The notes beneath the pieces are model-generated. The model saw nothing but the letters and a program-made list of their open reading frames with translations, was not told the DNA's origin and searched no databases. A stretch of DNA of 64,000 nucleotides from Cuneatibacter sp. NSJ-177. GTDB lineage: Bacteria > Bacillota > Clostridia > Lachnospirales > Lachnospiraceae. This document shows positions 17,838-25,979 of the stretch, one piece after another (position 1 is the stretch's first letter; each line of letters begins with the position of its first letter). Location: the NCBI RefSeq assembly GCF_022867805.1, contig NZ_JALIFO010000007.1, positions 61,508 to 125,507 on the forward strand, in the 5' to 3' direction. A program made the translations under genes and the position numbers.

Positions 17838-18722
17838 TTAATCCTTCAGCTTCGGATCCAGGGCGTCTCTCAGACCATCGCCCAGGAGGTTAAAGGACAA
17901 AACGGTTACCATAATGCACAGGCCGGGCGCCAGGGCCAGATGAGGAAAGTTTCTCAGATAATTGCGGCCTTCCGAAATCATGGTGCCCCATTCCGGCGAA
18001 GGCGGCTGAGCGCCCAGTCCCAGAAAGCTTAAGGTTGCGCCGGCCAGGATCGAAAGTCCCAGGCTCATGGTGATCTGCACAATCATCGGCGGGATTGCAT
18101 TGGGAAGCACATGCTTCCACATAATCTCAAAATCGTTGGCGTTGGTCGCAACCGCCGCCTCCACATATTCCTGATCCCGGCAAACCATGAATTGGGACCG
18201 GAGAATTCTTGCGTGAAGCGGAATCGTGCTGATTCCCAGGGCAATGATCGTATTCTGCGTGCTGGCTCCCAGAGCGGTTGCCAAAACCATGGACAGCAAA
18301 ATGTTGGGGATGGACTGGTAGATGTCCAAAAAACGCATCAGCAGATTGTCCACGACTCCTCCATAGAATCCTGCCAGGGCGCCTAACACCATGCCGATGC
18401 TGGCCGCCAGCAAAACCGAAAGGAATCCAATCATCAAAGATTCTCTTGCCCCATAGATCAGGCGGCTGAACACGTCGCGGCCCAATTTATCCGTGCCGCA
18501 AAGGTGCCCCGCGCTGGGGGAGGCAAAGGTATTCTTTAGATCCTGTTCCGCATAGCCGTATGGGGCCAGCACGTCGGCAAAGATGGCGACCAGGATCAAA
18601 AGGATGATGATCACCAGACCGGCCATGGCGAATTTATTCCGTTTTAACCGCTTCATCACCCCGGCAATCTGGCTTTCCTTTTTTCTCTTCTTTTCCGGCC
18701 GGTTGGTTTCTTTTTCGCTCAT
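17838..18722 (-). CDS. ABC transporter permease (OppC/DppC type)
   Basis: 294 aa. A charged Lys/Glu-rich N-terminus is followed by a first transmembrane helix (AGLVIIILLILVAIFADVLA), the Dpp-typical HLCGTDKLGRDVFSRLIYG segment, four further membrane segments and the EAA-loop region EAAVATNANDFEIMWKHVLPNA that docks the ATPase. Ends with GDGLRDALDPKLKD, the usual DppC tail. Forms the membrane channel with the adjacent DppB-type subunit; starts 2 bases after its stop codon. Confidence 0.94.
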   Translation of the reverse strand: MSEKETNRPEKKRKKESQIAGVMKRLKRNKFAMAGLVIIILLILVAIFADVLAPYGYAEQDLKNTFASPSAGHLCGTDKLGRDVFSRLIYGARESLMIGFLSVLLAASIGMVLGALAGFYGGVVDNLLMRFLDIYQSIPNILLSMVLATALGASTQNTIIALGISTIPLHARILRSQFMVCRDQEYVEAAVATNANDFEIMWKHVLPNAIPPMIVQITMSLGLSILAGATLSFLGLGAQPPSPEWGTMISEGRNYLRNFPHLALAPGLCIMVTVLSFNLLGDGLRDALDPKLKD

Positions 18723-18724
18723 TG

Positions 18725-19666
18725 CTACCTCACCTTCCCTTTCTTATACTGAGAGAGAATCCGTGGATCGGCCCACGCGTAGACCAAATCCATTCCCAGC
18801 ATACAAAGCCCAAACCAGAGGGCGATCACAAAGACGCCGGCCTGCACCACCGCGTAATCGCGGGAGTTGATGGCGTTGATCAGATAGTTTCCCATGCCGG
18901 GAATGGAAAAGATGGATTCCACCACCATGGAACCGGCAAGAGCTCCGGCGAACCGGGAACCGATCACCGTGATCACCGGCATCATGGCGTTCTGGAGCGC
19001 ATGGCCGTAGATGACCTTGCTCTCCTTCTGCCCTTTGGCGCGGGCGGTCGTGATGTAGTCCTGACGAATGACTTCCAGCATACTGGACCTGGTCTGTCTC
19101 GCGATGCTGGCCGTGGTTCCCAGAGCCACCGCAAGACAGGGGATGATGTATCCCTGGATCGACTCCACGCCCATGGAAGGAAGGATCCCCAGTTTCAGGG
19201 CAAAAACGGTAATCATCATCAGGGCAAACCAGAAATTCGGCATGGATACGCAAAAGAGCGCAGCCAACATGGTCAGGTTATCCCGGAGGGAGTATTGGTG
19301 CGTCGCCGCAATGACGCCGCAGGGAATTCCGATTAAAACGGAAATCACCAGACTGACCAGTGATATCGTTAAGGTAAAAGGAATTCGGAACAAAATCTGA
19401 TCCCGGATGGAATCCCCCGATGTATAGGAGGTTCCGAATTCAAATTGGAAGGCATTCACAACGAATCTTCCGTACCGGACCAGGAAAGGATCGTCCAGCC
19501 CCAATTCCTCATTCAGCTGAGCAATGTTTTCTTCTGTGGCGTCGATACCCAGCATGATCTTCGCCGGATCGCCGGGACAAAACTCCATGATCGCCATGAT
19601 CAGGAAGGATACGCCGAGCAGTACCGGGATCATCCACAGCAGACGCTTCACCGTATATTTGATCAT
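18725..19666 (-). CDS. ABC transporter permease (OppB/DppB type)
   Basis: 313 aa. Opens with the family's MIKYTVKRLLWMIPVLLGVS helix, followed by MEFCPGDPAKIMLG, about six membrane segments and the coupling segment QDYITTARAKGQKESKVIYG. Its ATG overlaps the stop of the serine hydrolase gene by 4 bases (ATGA), which ties the hydrolase to the transporter translationally. It pairs with the DppC-type permease. Confidence 0.94.
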   Translation of the reverse strand: MIKYTVKRLLWMIPVLLGVSFLIMAIMEFCPGDPAKIMLGIDATEENIAQLNEELGLDDPFLVRYGRFVVNAFQFEFGTSYTSGDSIRDQILFRIPFTLTISLVSLVISVLIGIPCGVIAATHQYSLRDNLTMLAALFCVSMPNFWFALMMITVFALKLGILPSMGVESIQGYIIPCLAVALGTTASIARQTRSSMLEVIRQDYITTARAKGQKESKVIYGHALQNAMMPVITVIGSRFAGALAGSMVVESIFSIPGMGNYLINAINSRDYAVVQAGVFVIALWFGLCMLGMDLVYAWADPRILSQYKKGKVR

Positions 19667-21204
19667 TCTGACACTTCCTTTCTGTTTGTGCCTTTCACCA
19701 GAGCTCTTGCTTTCAGGACGAACTGCCCTTTTTTCCGGTTGGTTGTCACTCCGGGAAGAGCCAGCGCCGGCGTTAGGATCGATACTGTCAGCTCATCGCC
19801 CTGGAAAACAAAGGTGAATTTATCCGACTCCATGCGCCCGAAGCTTCTTCCGTAGATCCGAAGCGTCTCGCGGTCTCTCCATGCGCCGCTCGCCAGATTG
19901 GTTTCCGTATCTTCCCCGTCGATGAAGTTCCCGTGACCGAGGTTGACCGGAATCAGCGCATAATCCTTGGTCTCCGGCCATTCTCCGTGGAAGCCGCAGG
20001 CCATGCGGTGGGTTTCCCCCTTCTGAACGGAGACAATTTCCAGACGGCTCCCGCCCTCAGTAAAATCCAATCGGACCGTCTCGCAGCCCAAGGGATTTTC
20101 CTCAAACCGGTAAGTCTTTCCGGAAATCTCTTCGATGATACCGCTGCGGTCACAGCCCATCGGAGCCAGATTCCATTCTGCCAGCGCCCTCAGCAGACGC
20201 TGATATGCCTTCGGATTTTCCGGCAGGGGATAGGAATGGATATTTTTGTAGACGGTTTCATGGAACAGCTCCTCAAGATCCACCCGGTTTTGTGATTTAT
20301 TGCAGGCCAGACAGGAAAACACCATATCGGCCTCGGTATAAATGCAGGACAGATTGTCGTTGCCGCCGTGGAACACATAGCCTTCACAGGGCATCTTCCA
20401 TACCTGGAATCCGTACCCGCTGGTCCGGAAGGCGTGTTTGTGGGTTGCCGTAGGAACATGAAACTTTCCAAATTCCTCACAGAGGGATTCCTGGATCAAC
20501 TGCCTGCCGTTCCATTTCCCTTTATTTAAAAACACATACCCGATCTTGGTTAGCGCTTCCTGGGTCACACAGACCGTGGAGGGTTCCCGCTCCCCCTGGG
20601 CATTATACCGGCAGAGGATGTCGATCCCCAGCGGATCCAAAAACCGCGGCTTCATGTAGCTGAACACATCCACGCCGCTCTTTTTCTCCACGATCGCCGC
20701 CAAAATGTGAGGAATTCCGTTATTGTAGCAGAAATAAGATCCTGGTTCATACTCCGGCGCCAGGGAGAGGAAGGTCTTCACCCAGTTGCCGCTCTGAAAA
20801 AGCTCAGAGCAGGTATCTTCCGCCTGCCCGGTATTCATGGTCAGCAGATGGAATACCGTGACTCTTTTCATCTTCTCCGACAGATTCTCCGGCAGATTGT
20901 CGGAAAATATATCCACAACCTTTTCTTCAAGGGAAAGTATTCCGTCCTGAAGAGCCAACAATACGCCGATGGCTACGATGCCCTTCGCAGCCGAGTAGAT
21001 CCGGTGATACCGGTTCATGGAAAACGGCCGGCCGGCACCCTCCGCGATGATAAAGTCATTTTTGACGATCTGAAAACTATGCAGATCGACGGCCCCGTCC
21101 ACATCCTGTTCTCGGACAGCCTCAAAGAACTTCAGGATACTTTCGGAAGAAACTCCCACAGCTTCCGGAGTGCTGTACTTTAAGCTCTGACATCCCAATA
21201 CCAT
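19663..21204 (-). CDS. Serine hydrolase of the beta-lactamase/penicillin-binding fold (class C type)
   Basis: 513 aa. The start at 21204 (MVLGCQSLKY) is chosen because GAGGAGAAGG lies just upstream; a longer frame to 21252 would cover the likely leader. Catalytic motifs: S-x-x-K at Ser71-Ala-Ala-Lys74 (IYSAAKGIVAIG) and Tyr160-Asn-Asn (FCYNNGIPHI). No signal peptide, so it appears cytoplasmic, unlike true beta-lactamases. The extra 150 residues at the C-terminus form a beta-rich domain. Family members act as esterases, D-amino-peptidases or amidases. It is the first gene behind a sigma-54 promoter and overlaps the transporter genes, so it probably processes the imported compound. Confidence 0.88.
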   Translation of the reverse strand: MVLGCQSLKYSTPEAVGVSSESILKFFEAVREQDVDGAVDLHSFQIVKNDFIIAEGAGRPFSMNRYHRIYSAAKGIVAIGVLLALQDGILSLEEKVVDIFSDNLPENLSEKMKRVTVFHLLTMNTGQAEDTCSELFQSGNWVKTFLSLAPEYEPGSYFCYNNGIPHILAAIVEKKSGVDVFSYMKPRFLDPLGIDILCRYNAQGEREPSTVCVTQEALTKIGYVFLNKGKWNGRQLIQESLCEEFGKFHVPTATHKHAFRTSGYGFQVWKMPCEGYVFHGGNDNLSCIYTEADMVFSCLACNKSQNRVDLEELFHETVYKNIHSYPLPENPKAYQRLLRALAEWNLAPMGCDRSGIIEEISGKTYRFEENPLGCETVRLDFTEGGSRLEIVSVQKGETHRMACGFHGEWPETKDYALIPVNLGHGNFIDGEDTETNLASGAWRDRETLRIYGRSFGRMESDKFTFVFQGDELTVSILTPALALPGVTTNRKKGQFVLKARALVKGTNRKEVSE

Positions 21205-21257
21205 TGATCCTTCTCCTCTTTTCTTTTTGTCGTACCTTTGGCATCTGACCATTATTA

Positions 21258-21275
21258 TCGCAAATATCGTGCCAA
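21258..21275 (-). promoter_or_regulatory. Sigma-54 (-24/-12) promoter
   Basis: Read leftward: TTGGCACG, 4 bases, TTGC (21275-21260). The GG of -24 (21273-21272) and the GC of -12 (21261-21260) are separated exactly as required, and the match to TGGCACG-N4-TTGC is complete. Transcription would start near 21248, about 45 bases before the serine hydrolase start. It is the only such site I found by eye. Confidence 0.88.
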
Positions 21276-21281
21276 TTTTTC

Positions 21282-21297
21282 AAAAACCGCGGTTTTT
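21282..21297. promoter_or_regulatory. 16-bp perfect palindrome beside the sigma-54 promoter
   Basis: AAAAACCGCGGTTTTT, 7 bases upstream of the -24 element. It may be a regulator site or part of a DNA bend; it is too close to be a usual enhancer. Confidence 0.4.
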
Positions 21298-21481
21298 CCT
21301 TTTTTTCGGTAAATTGTGCATTGACATTTGAATAAGGGAAAGGACTTCCCCTATTTGATTCCGCAAAGGGACAACCAGCACTTCGTGTTCCATGCTTTCG
21401 CGCCCGGCAAATGACGTTTTGCGCGGGCAAGGTCTTCCCCTTTGGTCACATTGCCGCTTTTCTGGCTTTTACCATAAGAAA

Positions 21482-21618
21482 GAATTTCGCAGAGCGAAAT
21501 TCTGCGCCGCAAATGCGTCGCGTCAGCGACATCTTCCTTTGCATTTGCGTGCGCATCCATAGCGGAGCGTTTTTTGTTTCATAGGGAATTCCAAAGGGAT
21601 TTCCTATGAAACAAAAAA
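21482..21618. repeat. Dispersed repeat family 2, copy 1, with hairpins
   Basis: A perfect hairpin GAATTTCGC-AGA-GCGAAATTC (21482-21502) is followed by GCGCCGCAAATGCGTCGCG, a CAGCGAC segment, an ATTTGCGT segment and GCGGAG. Then a 19-bp stem follows, 21570-21588 with 21600-21618 (TTTGTTTCATAGG with CCTATGAAACAAA). The order of these pieces recurs at 33809-33920. Confidence 0.65.
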
Positions 21619-21649
21619 AGGACACGGGCTTCCGCCCATGTCCTTTTTT
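21613..21649. terminator. Terminator downstream of the sigma-54 activator gene
   Basis: A-run, GGACACGGGC, TTCC loop, GCCCATGTCC, T-run (21643-21648). Symmetrical A/T runs allow termination in both directions. It isolates the regulator transcript from the sigma-54 promoter beyond it. Confidence 0.85.
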
Positions 21650-21788
21650 CAAATAGCCCTCTATTCCGAACTCCCAAGATCCTGCGTTCCCTCCGCGGGG
21701 AACTTTTTTTCTTTCCCACTCCCGCCCTTCTTTTACAGCATTTTCCTTTAACCTGAATTTTTAGTTTGATCTCTTGCCGCCAAAACGA

Positions 21789-21825
21789 ACGTTCCACTTT
21801 GTTTTTTGCGTTCCATTTTGAAACG
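21789..21825. promoter_or_regulatory. Possible upstream activator sites for the sigma-54 activator
   Basis: CGTTCCA-TTT-TGAAACG (21809-21825) is a near-perfect 7-bp inverted repeat of the kind bound by Fis-HTH sigma-54 activators, and its left half repeats at 21790-21801 (CGTTCCACTTTG). The pair lies about 520 bases upstream of the sigma-54 promoter, within looping distance, but also just after the regulator's stop codon. Assignment is inference. Confidence 0.35.
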
Positions 21826-21841
21826 GCTGTTCCTTCTCTGC

Positions 21842-23845
21842 CTACGCATCATATTGTTCCGTAATCCCATAGTTCTTCATCTTTCTCCATAGGCTGGTCT
21901 TGCTGATGCCCAATAGCTCGGCGGCCCGGAGCCGGTTTCCTTTGGTCTGATTCAGTGCCCGGATGATCTCTTCCTTTTCATTGAGAGGCAGGATTCCCTG
22001 GGGCTTCTTCGGTTCGGCCTTAACCGGCTCAGGAGCCGGCAGAGACTGCCGCCTCGAAAGTTTCAGCATATAGACATCGGAGAGCTGGCGCTCCACAAAC
22101 GCTTCGCCCAGTTCCGGCTGGTCCGCGACAATGACGAGGCGCTCGCAGAAATTTTTGAGCTGCCGGACATTCCCTTTCCATTCATACTGGCAGATGCGCT
22201 TCTCCGCCTCCTCCAGGATCCGGACATTTTTCTTCAGGTTCTTCCCAAACTCATCCACAAACTTCCTTATCAGGAGAAGAATATCATCTCCCCTCTCTCT
22301 CAGCGGTGGGACATAGAGAGTCAGCACATTCAAGCGGTAATAAAGGTCCTCCCGGAACTTCCCCTGTTCGATCAAATCCAGCAGGTTTTTATTCGAGGCC
22401 GCAATCACGCGGATGTCCACCGGGATCTCCTTATCGTCCCCAACCCGACGGATCACCCGCTCTTCCAGGACCCGCAGAAGCTGAACCTGTCCGGCCAAAT
22501 CCATCTCCGAGATCTCATCTAAAAACAGCGTCCCATGGTCCGCAATTTCCACCAGGCCCTTTTTTCCTTTTTTAGAAGCCCCGGTGAAAGCGCCGTCCAC
22601 ATATCCGAACAGTTCGCTTTCCAGCAGATTGACCGGAATCGCTCCGCAGTTTACCGCCACGAAAGGCTCCTCCTTCCGCAGGCTGGCATTGTGGATGCTC
22701 TGAGCAAAGATCTCCTTACCCGTACCGGTCTCCCCGACAATCAAAACATTGGAATTATATTTCGCGAACTGCTCCGCCAGCCTTCGGGATTCCTCCATCT
22801 CCTCAGAGGCCCCGACAATATCCCGGAAGGTATAGCGGGCATTATAGCCTTTGGAGTAGTATTCCCTCTTGACCGTTGCCTCCAGCTTCTCGATGTCTTG
22901 GAATTCCGTGAAGTGAAAGACGGCTCCGATCACCTCTTCTTTCTTCTTTAAGGGGGTGACATTCATCACAAAAACCTGATTTCCATACTCCAATACCTGT
23001 CCATAATACTTTTCATCATTTTTCAGGACCTGTTCCGGGATTTCCCTCGGCAGCGCCGGAATCACATCCCAGATCTTCTTTCCAACCACATCCGGAGTCT
23101 CGCACTGGAATGCCTTGGCCGCCACCTGATTGCAGACGGAGATTTCGCCGTTTTGGTCAATCGTGATCACGGCCTCAAAAGCATAATTGATCACAGTCTG
23201 CATCTCCCCAAAGCTTCGCTTATAGTCGGAGATCGCCTGGGCAACCATTTTTGCAATATCCAGGTCCCGTTGGATCGACTGGGGAAGAGAAGGCCGGGTG
23301 ATATAATGGGCCTTGATGTCTACGCGGTCCACCACCTCCTGGAAGTTCTTTCCGCAGACCACATAGTCATATCCCTTGCTTTTCAGTTCCAGGATAAACA
23401 GTTCACTTTTATTGGCATCTAAGGACGGTACAATCACATTCTTCACATTCATGCGGAAGATGGAGCTGTAAAGCGCTTCATCAATATTCAGAGGAAGATG
23501 GGACAGCAGAGCTACCTTCGGGATTTTTCCTTCCCTCTTTTCTTTCTGCTCCATATCCCATTTCTGCCGGACCTCCCAGAGAGCACCGATGGTCACTTCC
23601 CCGTAAAAACTGGCCGGAATCGTGGGAATCTGGCATTTCAGCTCCCGCAGGAATGCCAAAACACGCCCTTTGGCGATAATCACATCCACATCCCGATCTT
23701 TCGCGATGGCCGCGCACATCCGCACATATTCTTCCTCCGGCGCCGGTATGGTCTTCGGATATAAGGAGATTCCGTTCTTTTTCGCATAGTCCATGGCCAG
23801 GCGGAGTTCCTCCTGGTCGCTGGTCAAATACATAATCTTCGTCAT
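21842..23845 (-). CDS. Sigma-54-dependent transcriptional activator with PrpR N-terminal domain
   Basis: 667 aa. Residues 1 to about 190 form a PrpR_N-type ligand-sensing domain; about 205-320 a PAS domain; about 340-570 the AAA+ module with Walker A GETGTGKE (371-378), the sigma-54-contact loop GAFTGA (418-423) and Walker B HGTLFLDEISEM; the C-terminus is a Fis-type HTH (GNRLRAAELLGISKTSLWRKM). Such proteins oligomerise at distant sites and open sigma-54 promoters when an effector is bound. RBS GAAGGAGGAAAA precedes ATG 23845, and an extended -10 (TGTTATAAT) lies at about 23878-23885. The target is almost certainly the sigma-54 promoter at 21260-21275. The effector is unknown; small organic acids are known for PrpR itself. 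Confidence 0.95.
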   Translation of the reverse strand: MTKIMYLTSDQEELRLAMDYAKKNGISLYPKTIPAPEEEYVRMCAAIAKDRDVDVIIAKGRVLAFLRELKCQIPTIPASFYGEVTIGALWEVRQKWDMEQKEKREGKIPKVALLSHLPLNIDEALYSSIFRMNVKNVIVPSLDANKSELFILELKSKGYDYVVCGKNFQEVVDRVDIKAHYITRPSLPQSIQRDLDIAKMVAQAISDYKRSFGEMQTVINYAFEAVITIDQNGEISVCNQVAAKAFQCETPDVVGKKIWDVIPALPREIPEQVLKNDEKYYGQVLEYGNQVFVMNVTPLKKKEEVIGAVFHFTEFQDIEKLEATVKREYYSKGYNARYTFRDIVGASEEMEESRRLAEQFAKYNSNVLIVGETGTGKEIFAQSIHNASLRKEEPFVAVNCGAIPVNLLESELFGYVDGAFTGASKKGKKGLVEIADHGTLFLDEISEMDLAGQVQLLRVLEERVIRRVGDDKEIPVDIRVIAASNKNLLDLIEQGKFREDLYYRLNVLTLYVPPLRERGDDILLLIRKFVDEFGKNLKKNVRILEEAEKRICQYEWKGNVRQLKNFCERLVIVADQPELGEAFVERQLSDVYMLKLSRRQSLPAPEPVKAEPKKPQGILPLNEKEEIIRALNQTKGNRLRAAELLGISKTSLWRKMKNYGITEQYDA

Positions 23846-23973
23846 GGCGTTTTCCTCCTTCTTCCATGCCTTTCGACATTATAACAGATTCTTTTCGGGG
23901 ATGCCATGGAAATCCTTTCCCAGTATTGCGACTCTCTGCATAAAAAAGAATTTTCTATCGAATAAAAAAGCCC

Positions 23974-24004
23974 TTGACTCTCCCACTGTGTCATGGTCTA
24001 CAAT
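23974..24004 (+). promoter_or_regulatory. MerR-type promoter with 19-base spacer
   Basis: TTGACT (23974-23979), 19-base spacer, TACAAT (23999-24004), 41 bases before the MerR gene. The over-long spacer is the hallmark of promoters that MerR proteins untwist, so autoregulation is expected. Confidence 0.75.
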
Positions 24005-24045
24005 AACCATGAGCTCAAAAATCACATCGATGTGGGAGAAAAGAA

Positions 24046-24882
24046 ATGTTAAAAATCGGCGATTTTTCCAAACTATCCAGAAACAGTGTCCGCATGCTGC
24101 GCCATTACGATGAAATCGGCCTGCTTACCCCGGAGGCCACCGACGCCTTTACCGGTTACCGGTATTATACGGAGGCCCAGCTGACCCAGGCCAACCGGAT
24201 TGCTTCGCTGAAAGCAATGGGTTTCGGGCTCGCCGAAATAGCCGCCCTGCTCTCTTGCTATGAGAATCCGGACAGGCTTGCGCAGACGCTCCAGCTCAAA
24301 TGCCAGGAGACAAAGCAAGAGATGGAGGCGGCCGCTTACCGGCTTCAGCTGTTGGATGCCGCGCTGAAACAAATCAGAAAGGATTATACGATGATGAAAT
24401 ATGATGTGACTTTAAAGGAATTGCCGGAACGTTATGTAGCCAGTGTACGCCAGCGGATCCCCTCCTATGATCAGGAAAGCCTCCTCTGGCAGATCATGAT
24501 GGAGGAAACACAGAATCTCCACATGCAGCCCGCAAATCCCTGCCTCACCACAGCGGTCTTTTACGACGGAGAATATAAAGAAAACGACGTGGACGTGGAA
24601 GTCACCAAGACCGTCCGGGGAACCTATGCGGATACGGAACATGTGAAGTTCAAGACGCTTCCTCCTGTACAGATCGCTTCTGCTACCTATCAGGGAAGAT
24701 ATGAAGATATCACGGAGGTCAATGTTGCCGTTGCCAATTGGATCGTGGAAAACGGGTATGAATTCAATGGGTTCGGCTTTAACATCTACTACGTCAGCCC
24801 CCACGAAACCTCGAACCCAGAGGAATATGTGACGGAAGTCTGCTACCCGGTGAAAAAGAAAGAGACCGCTTCCAAGGCATAA
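24046..24882 (+). CDS. MerR-family transcriptional regulator with GyrI-like effector domain
   Basis: 278 aa. Residues 1-70 are a MerR HTH (MLKIGDFSKLSRNSVRMLRH, then YDEIGLLTPEATD and TGYRYYTEAQ), residues about 75-115 a dimerisation coiled coil, and from about 125 a GyrI-like/SOUL-type ligand-binding domain (VTLKELPERYVASVRQRIPS to the C-terminus). This is the BmrR-like layout of multidrug- or aromatic-compound sensors. No efflux pump adjoins it; the next gene, VanZ-like, is behind a terminator. It most likely controls itself and targets elsewhere. Confidence 0.9.
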   Translation: MLKIGDFSKLSRNSVRMLRHYDEIGLLTPEATDAFTGYRYYTEAQLTQANRIASLKAMGFGLAEIAALLSCYENPDRLAQTLQLKCQETKQEMEAAAYRLQLLDAALKQIRKDYTMMKYDVTLKELPERYVASVRQRIPSYDQESLLWQIMMEETQNLHMQPANPCLTTAVFYDGEYKENDVDVEVTKTVRGTYADTEHVKFKTLPPVQIASATYQGRYEDITEVNVAVANWIVENGYEFNGFGFNIYYVSPHETSNPEEYVTEVCYPVKKKETASKA

Positions 24883-24950
24883 TCCACGGTTCTCTGATTC
24901 CGGCGGCAGCCTGAATCTCCGGTATCTTCCGAAATATGAAACACCATGCA

Positions 24951-24995
24951 GCAGCCCTTCTCACCCGCCTTTCAGCCTGAGAGGGGCTGCTTTTT
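24951..24995 (+). terminator. Terminator of the MerR gene
   Basis: GCAGCCCTTCTC (24951-24962) pairs with GAGAGGGGCTGC (24979-24990), followed by TTTTT. Confidence 0.85.
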
Positions 24996-25092
24996 CCGTT
25001 TTTCGTTTATCCTTGTTGAACCTTTTGGAAGATGCTATAATGTCGTAAGACATGATACCGGCCAGAACGGCCCGACGCAAAGGAGATTCGAA

Positions 25093-25626
25093 ATGGGGAA
25101 ATTGGGAGCGGGAAAAAGATTTCACCGAGTTCTGTTCTTTTCTTATTTATTGCTTGTCATCTATCTCATGCTGTTTGCTTTTGGCAGGACCAAGCAATGG
25201 GATACCTATCAGTTTTCCTTTACGCTCACTTCCATCCCCTTGTGGATTCCCAAACACTTTACCATGGACATAATCGAAATATGGGTATTCAGTTTAGGGA
25301 ATCTATTGATGTTTGTTCCATTCGGCGCCTTACTTCCCATCAATTTTCCAACCGCCTGCGGAAAATACGGGAGATCCCTCCTCTTTTTTGTTGCCGGCAT
25401 CACACTCATGGAGTTTCTGCAAATGATTACTCTGCTGGGAAGTTTTGATGTTGAAGATATTTTGATCAACGCCATCGGTTTTTCTATTGGCTTTCTTTCC
25501 TGGAAGATCAGTCAAAAAATGAAACCTCCAGGACGGTTTGTCCTATTTTTTATCCTGTCCGTCTTTGCTTTTACCGTGCTGAGCCTGATCGGGGCAGAGA
25601 TAATCAATACCATCTTTTTTCGGTAA
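25093..25626 (+). CDS. VanZ-family membrane protein
   Basis: 177 aa. Start at 25093 (MGKLGAGKRF) is set by AAAGGAG 7 bases upstream; the frame is open further upstream through the preceding terminator. Four to five hydrophobic segments are visible: VLFFSYLLLVIYLMLFAFGR, WVFSLGNLLMFVPFGALLPI, LLFFVAGITLMEFLQMI, the DVEDILINAIGFSIGFL motif characteristic of VanZ, and a final helix. VanZ in the vancomycin cluster confers low-level teicoplanin resistance, but most relatives have no known role. No van genes are nearby, so resistance should not be inferred. Confidence 0.88.
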   Translation: MGKLGAGKRFHRVLFFSYLLLVIYLMLFAFGRTKQWDTYQFSFTLTSIPLWIPKHFTMDIIEIWVFSLGNLLMFVPFGALLPINFPTACGKYGRSLLFFVAGITLMEFLQMITLLGSFDVEDILINAIGFSIGFLSWKISQKMKPPGRFVLFFILSVFAFTVLSLIGAEIINTIFFR

Positions 25627-25979
25627 AGGTATGAGCCAATACACTTCCCCATTCCTGCCGCCGCGTGATCCGCTCAGTTCTGCCTCCTATTCTTTCATGA
25701 TCCGGGCTGCTGTCGTAGCAGTATGAAAGCCCCTTTTTCCCTCCGGAACACATGTACCTGAGTCTGCGCATTTATTCACCTGAAATTCTGCACATTCCTT
25801 TTGCCTAGATTTTTTATTCATTTCTAGTGATCGTGACTTTTTTCCTAAAATCAACTTGATTTTATTCTATTTGCGAGATAATGTATGATTATATCCGAAA
25901 TACTGCACAGTAAAGTGCTCTTTTTGTGCTACTCTTTTACTAGCAGGAATATTGCCACGACAGAAAGGAATCCAAAAAA
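25627..25979. other. 353-base gap: weak terminator and AraC-gene promoter
   Basis: At 25704-25737 a hairpin of about GGGCTGC...GCAG...GCCCC followed by TTTTT could end the VanZ transcript. At 25856-25884 TTGATT, a 17-base spacer and TAATGT form a plausible promoter for the AraC gene. I see no gene in the gap. Confidence 0.5.

Noticed and set aside
25093..25626. VanZ gene as evidence of glycopeptide resistance
   Set aside because: No vanHAX or van regulatory genes are present; most VanZ-family proteins are unrelated to resistance.
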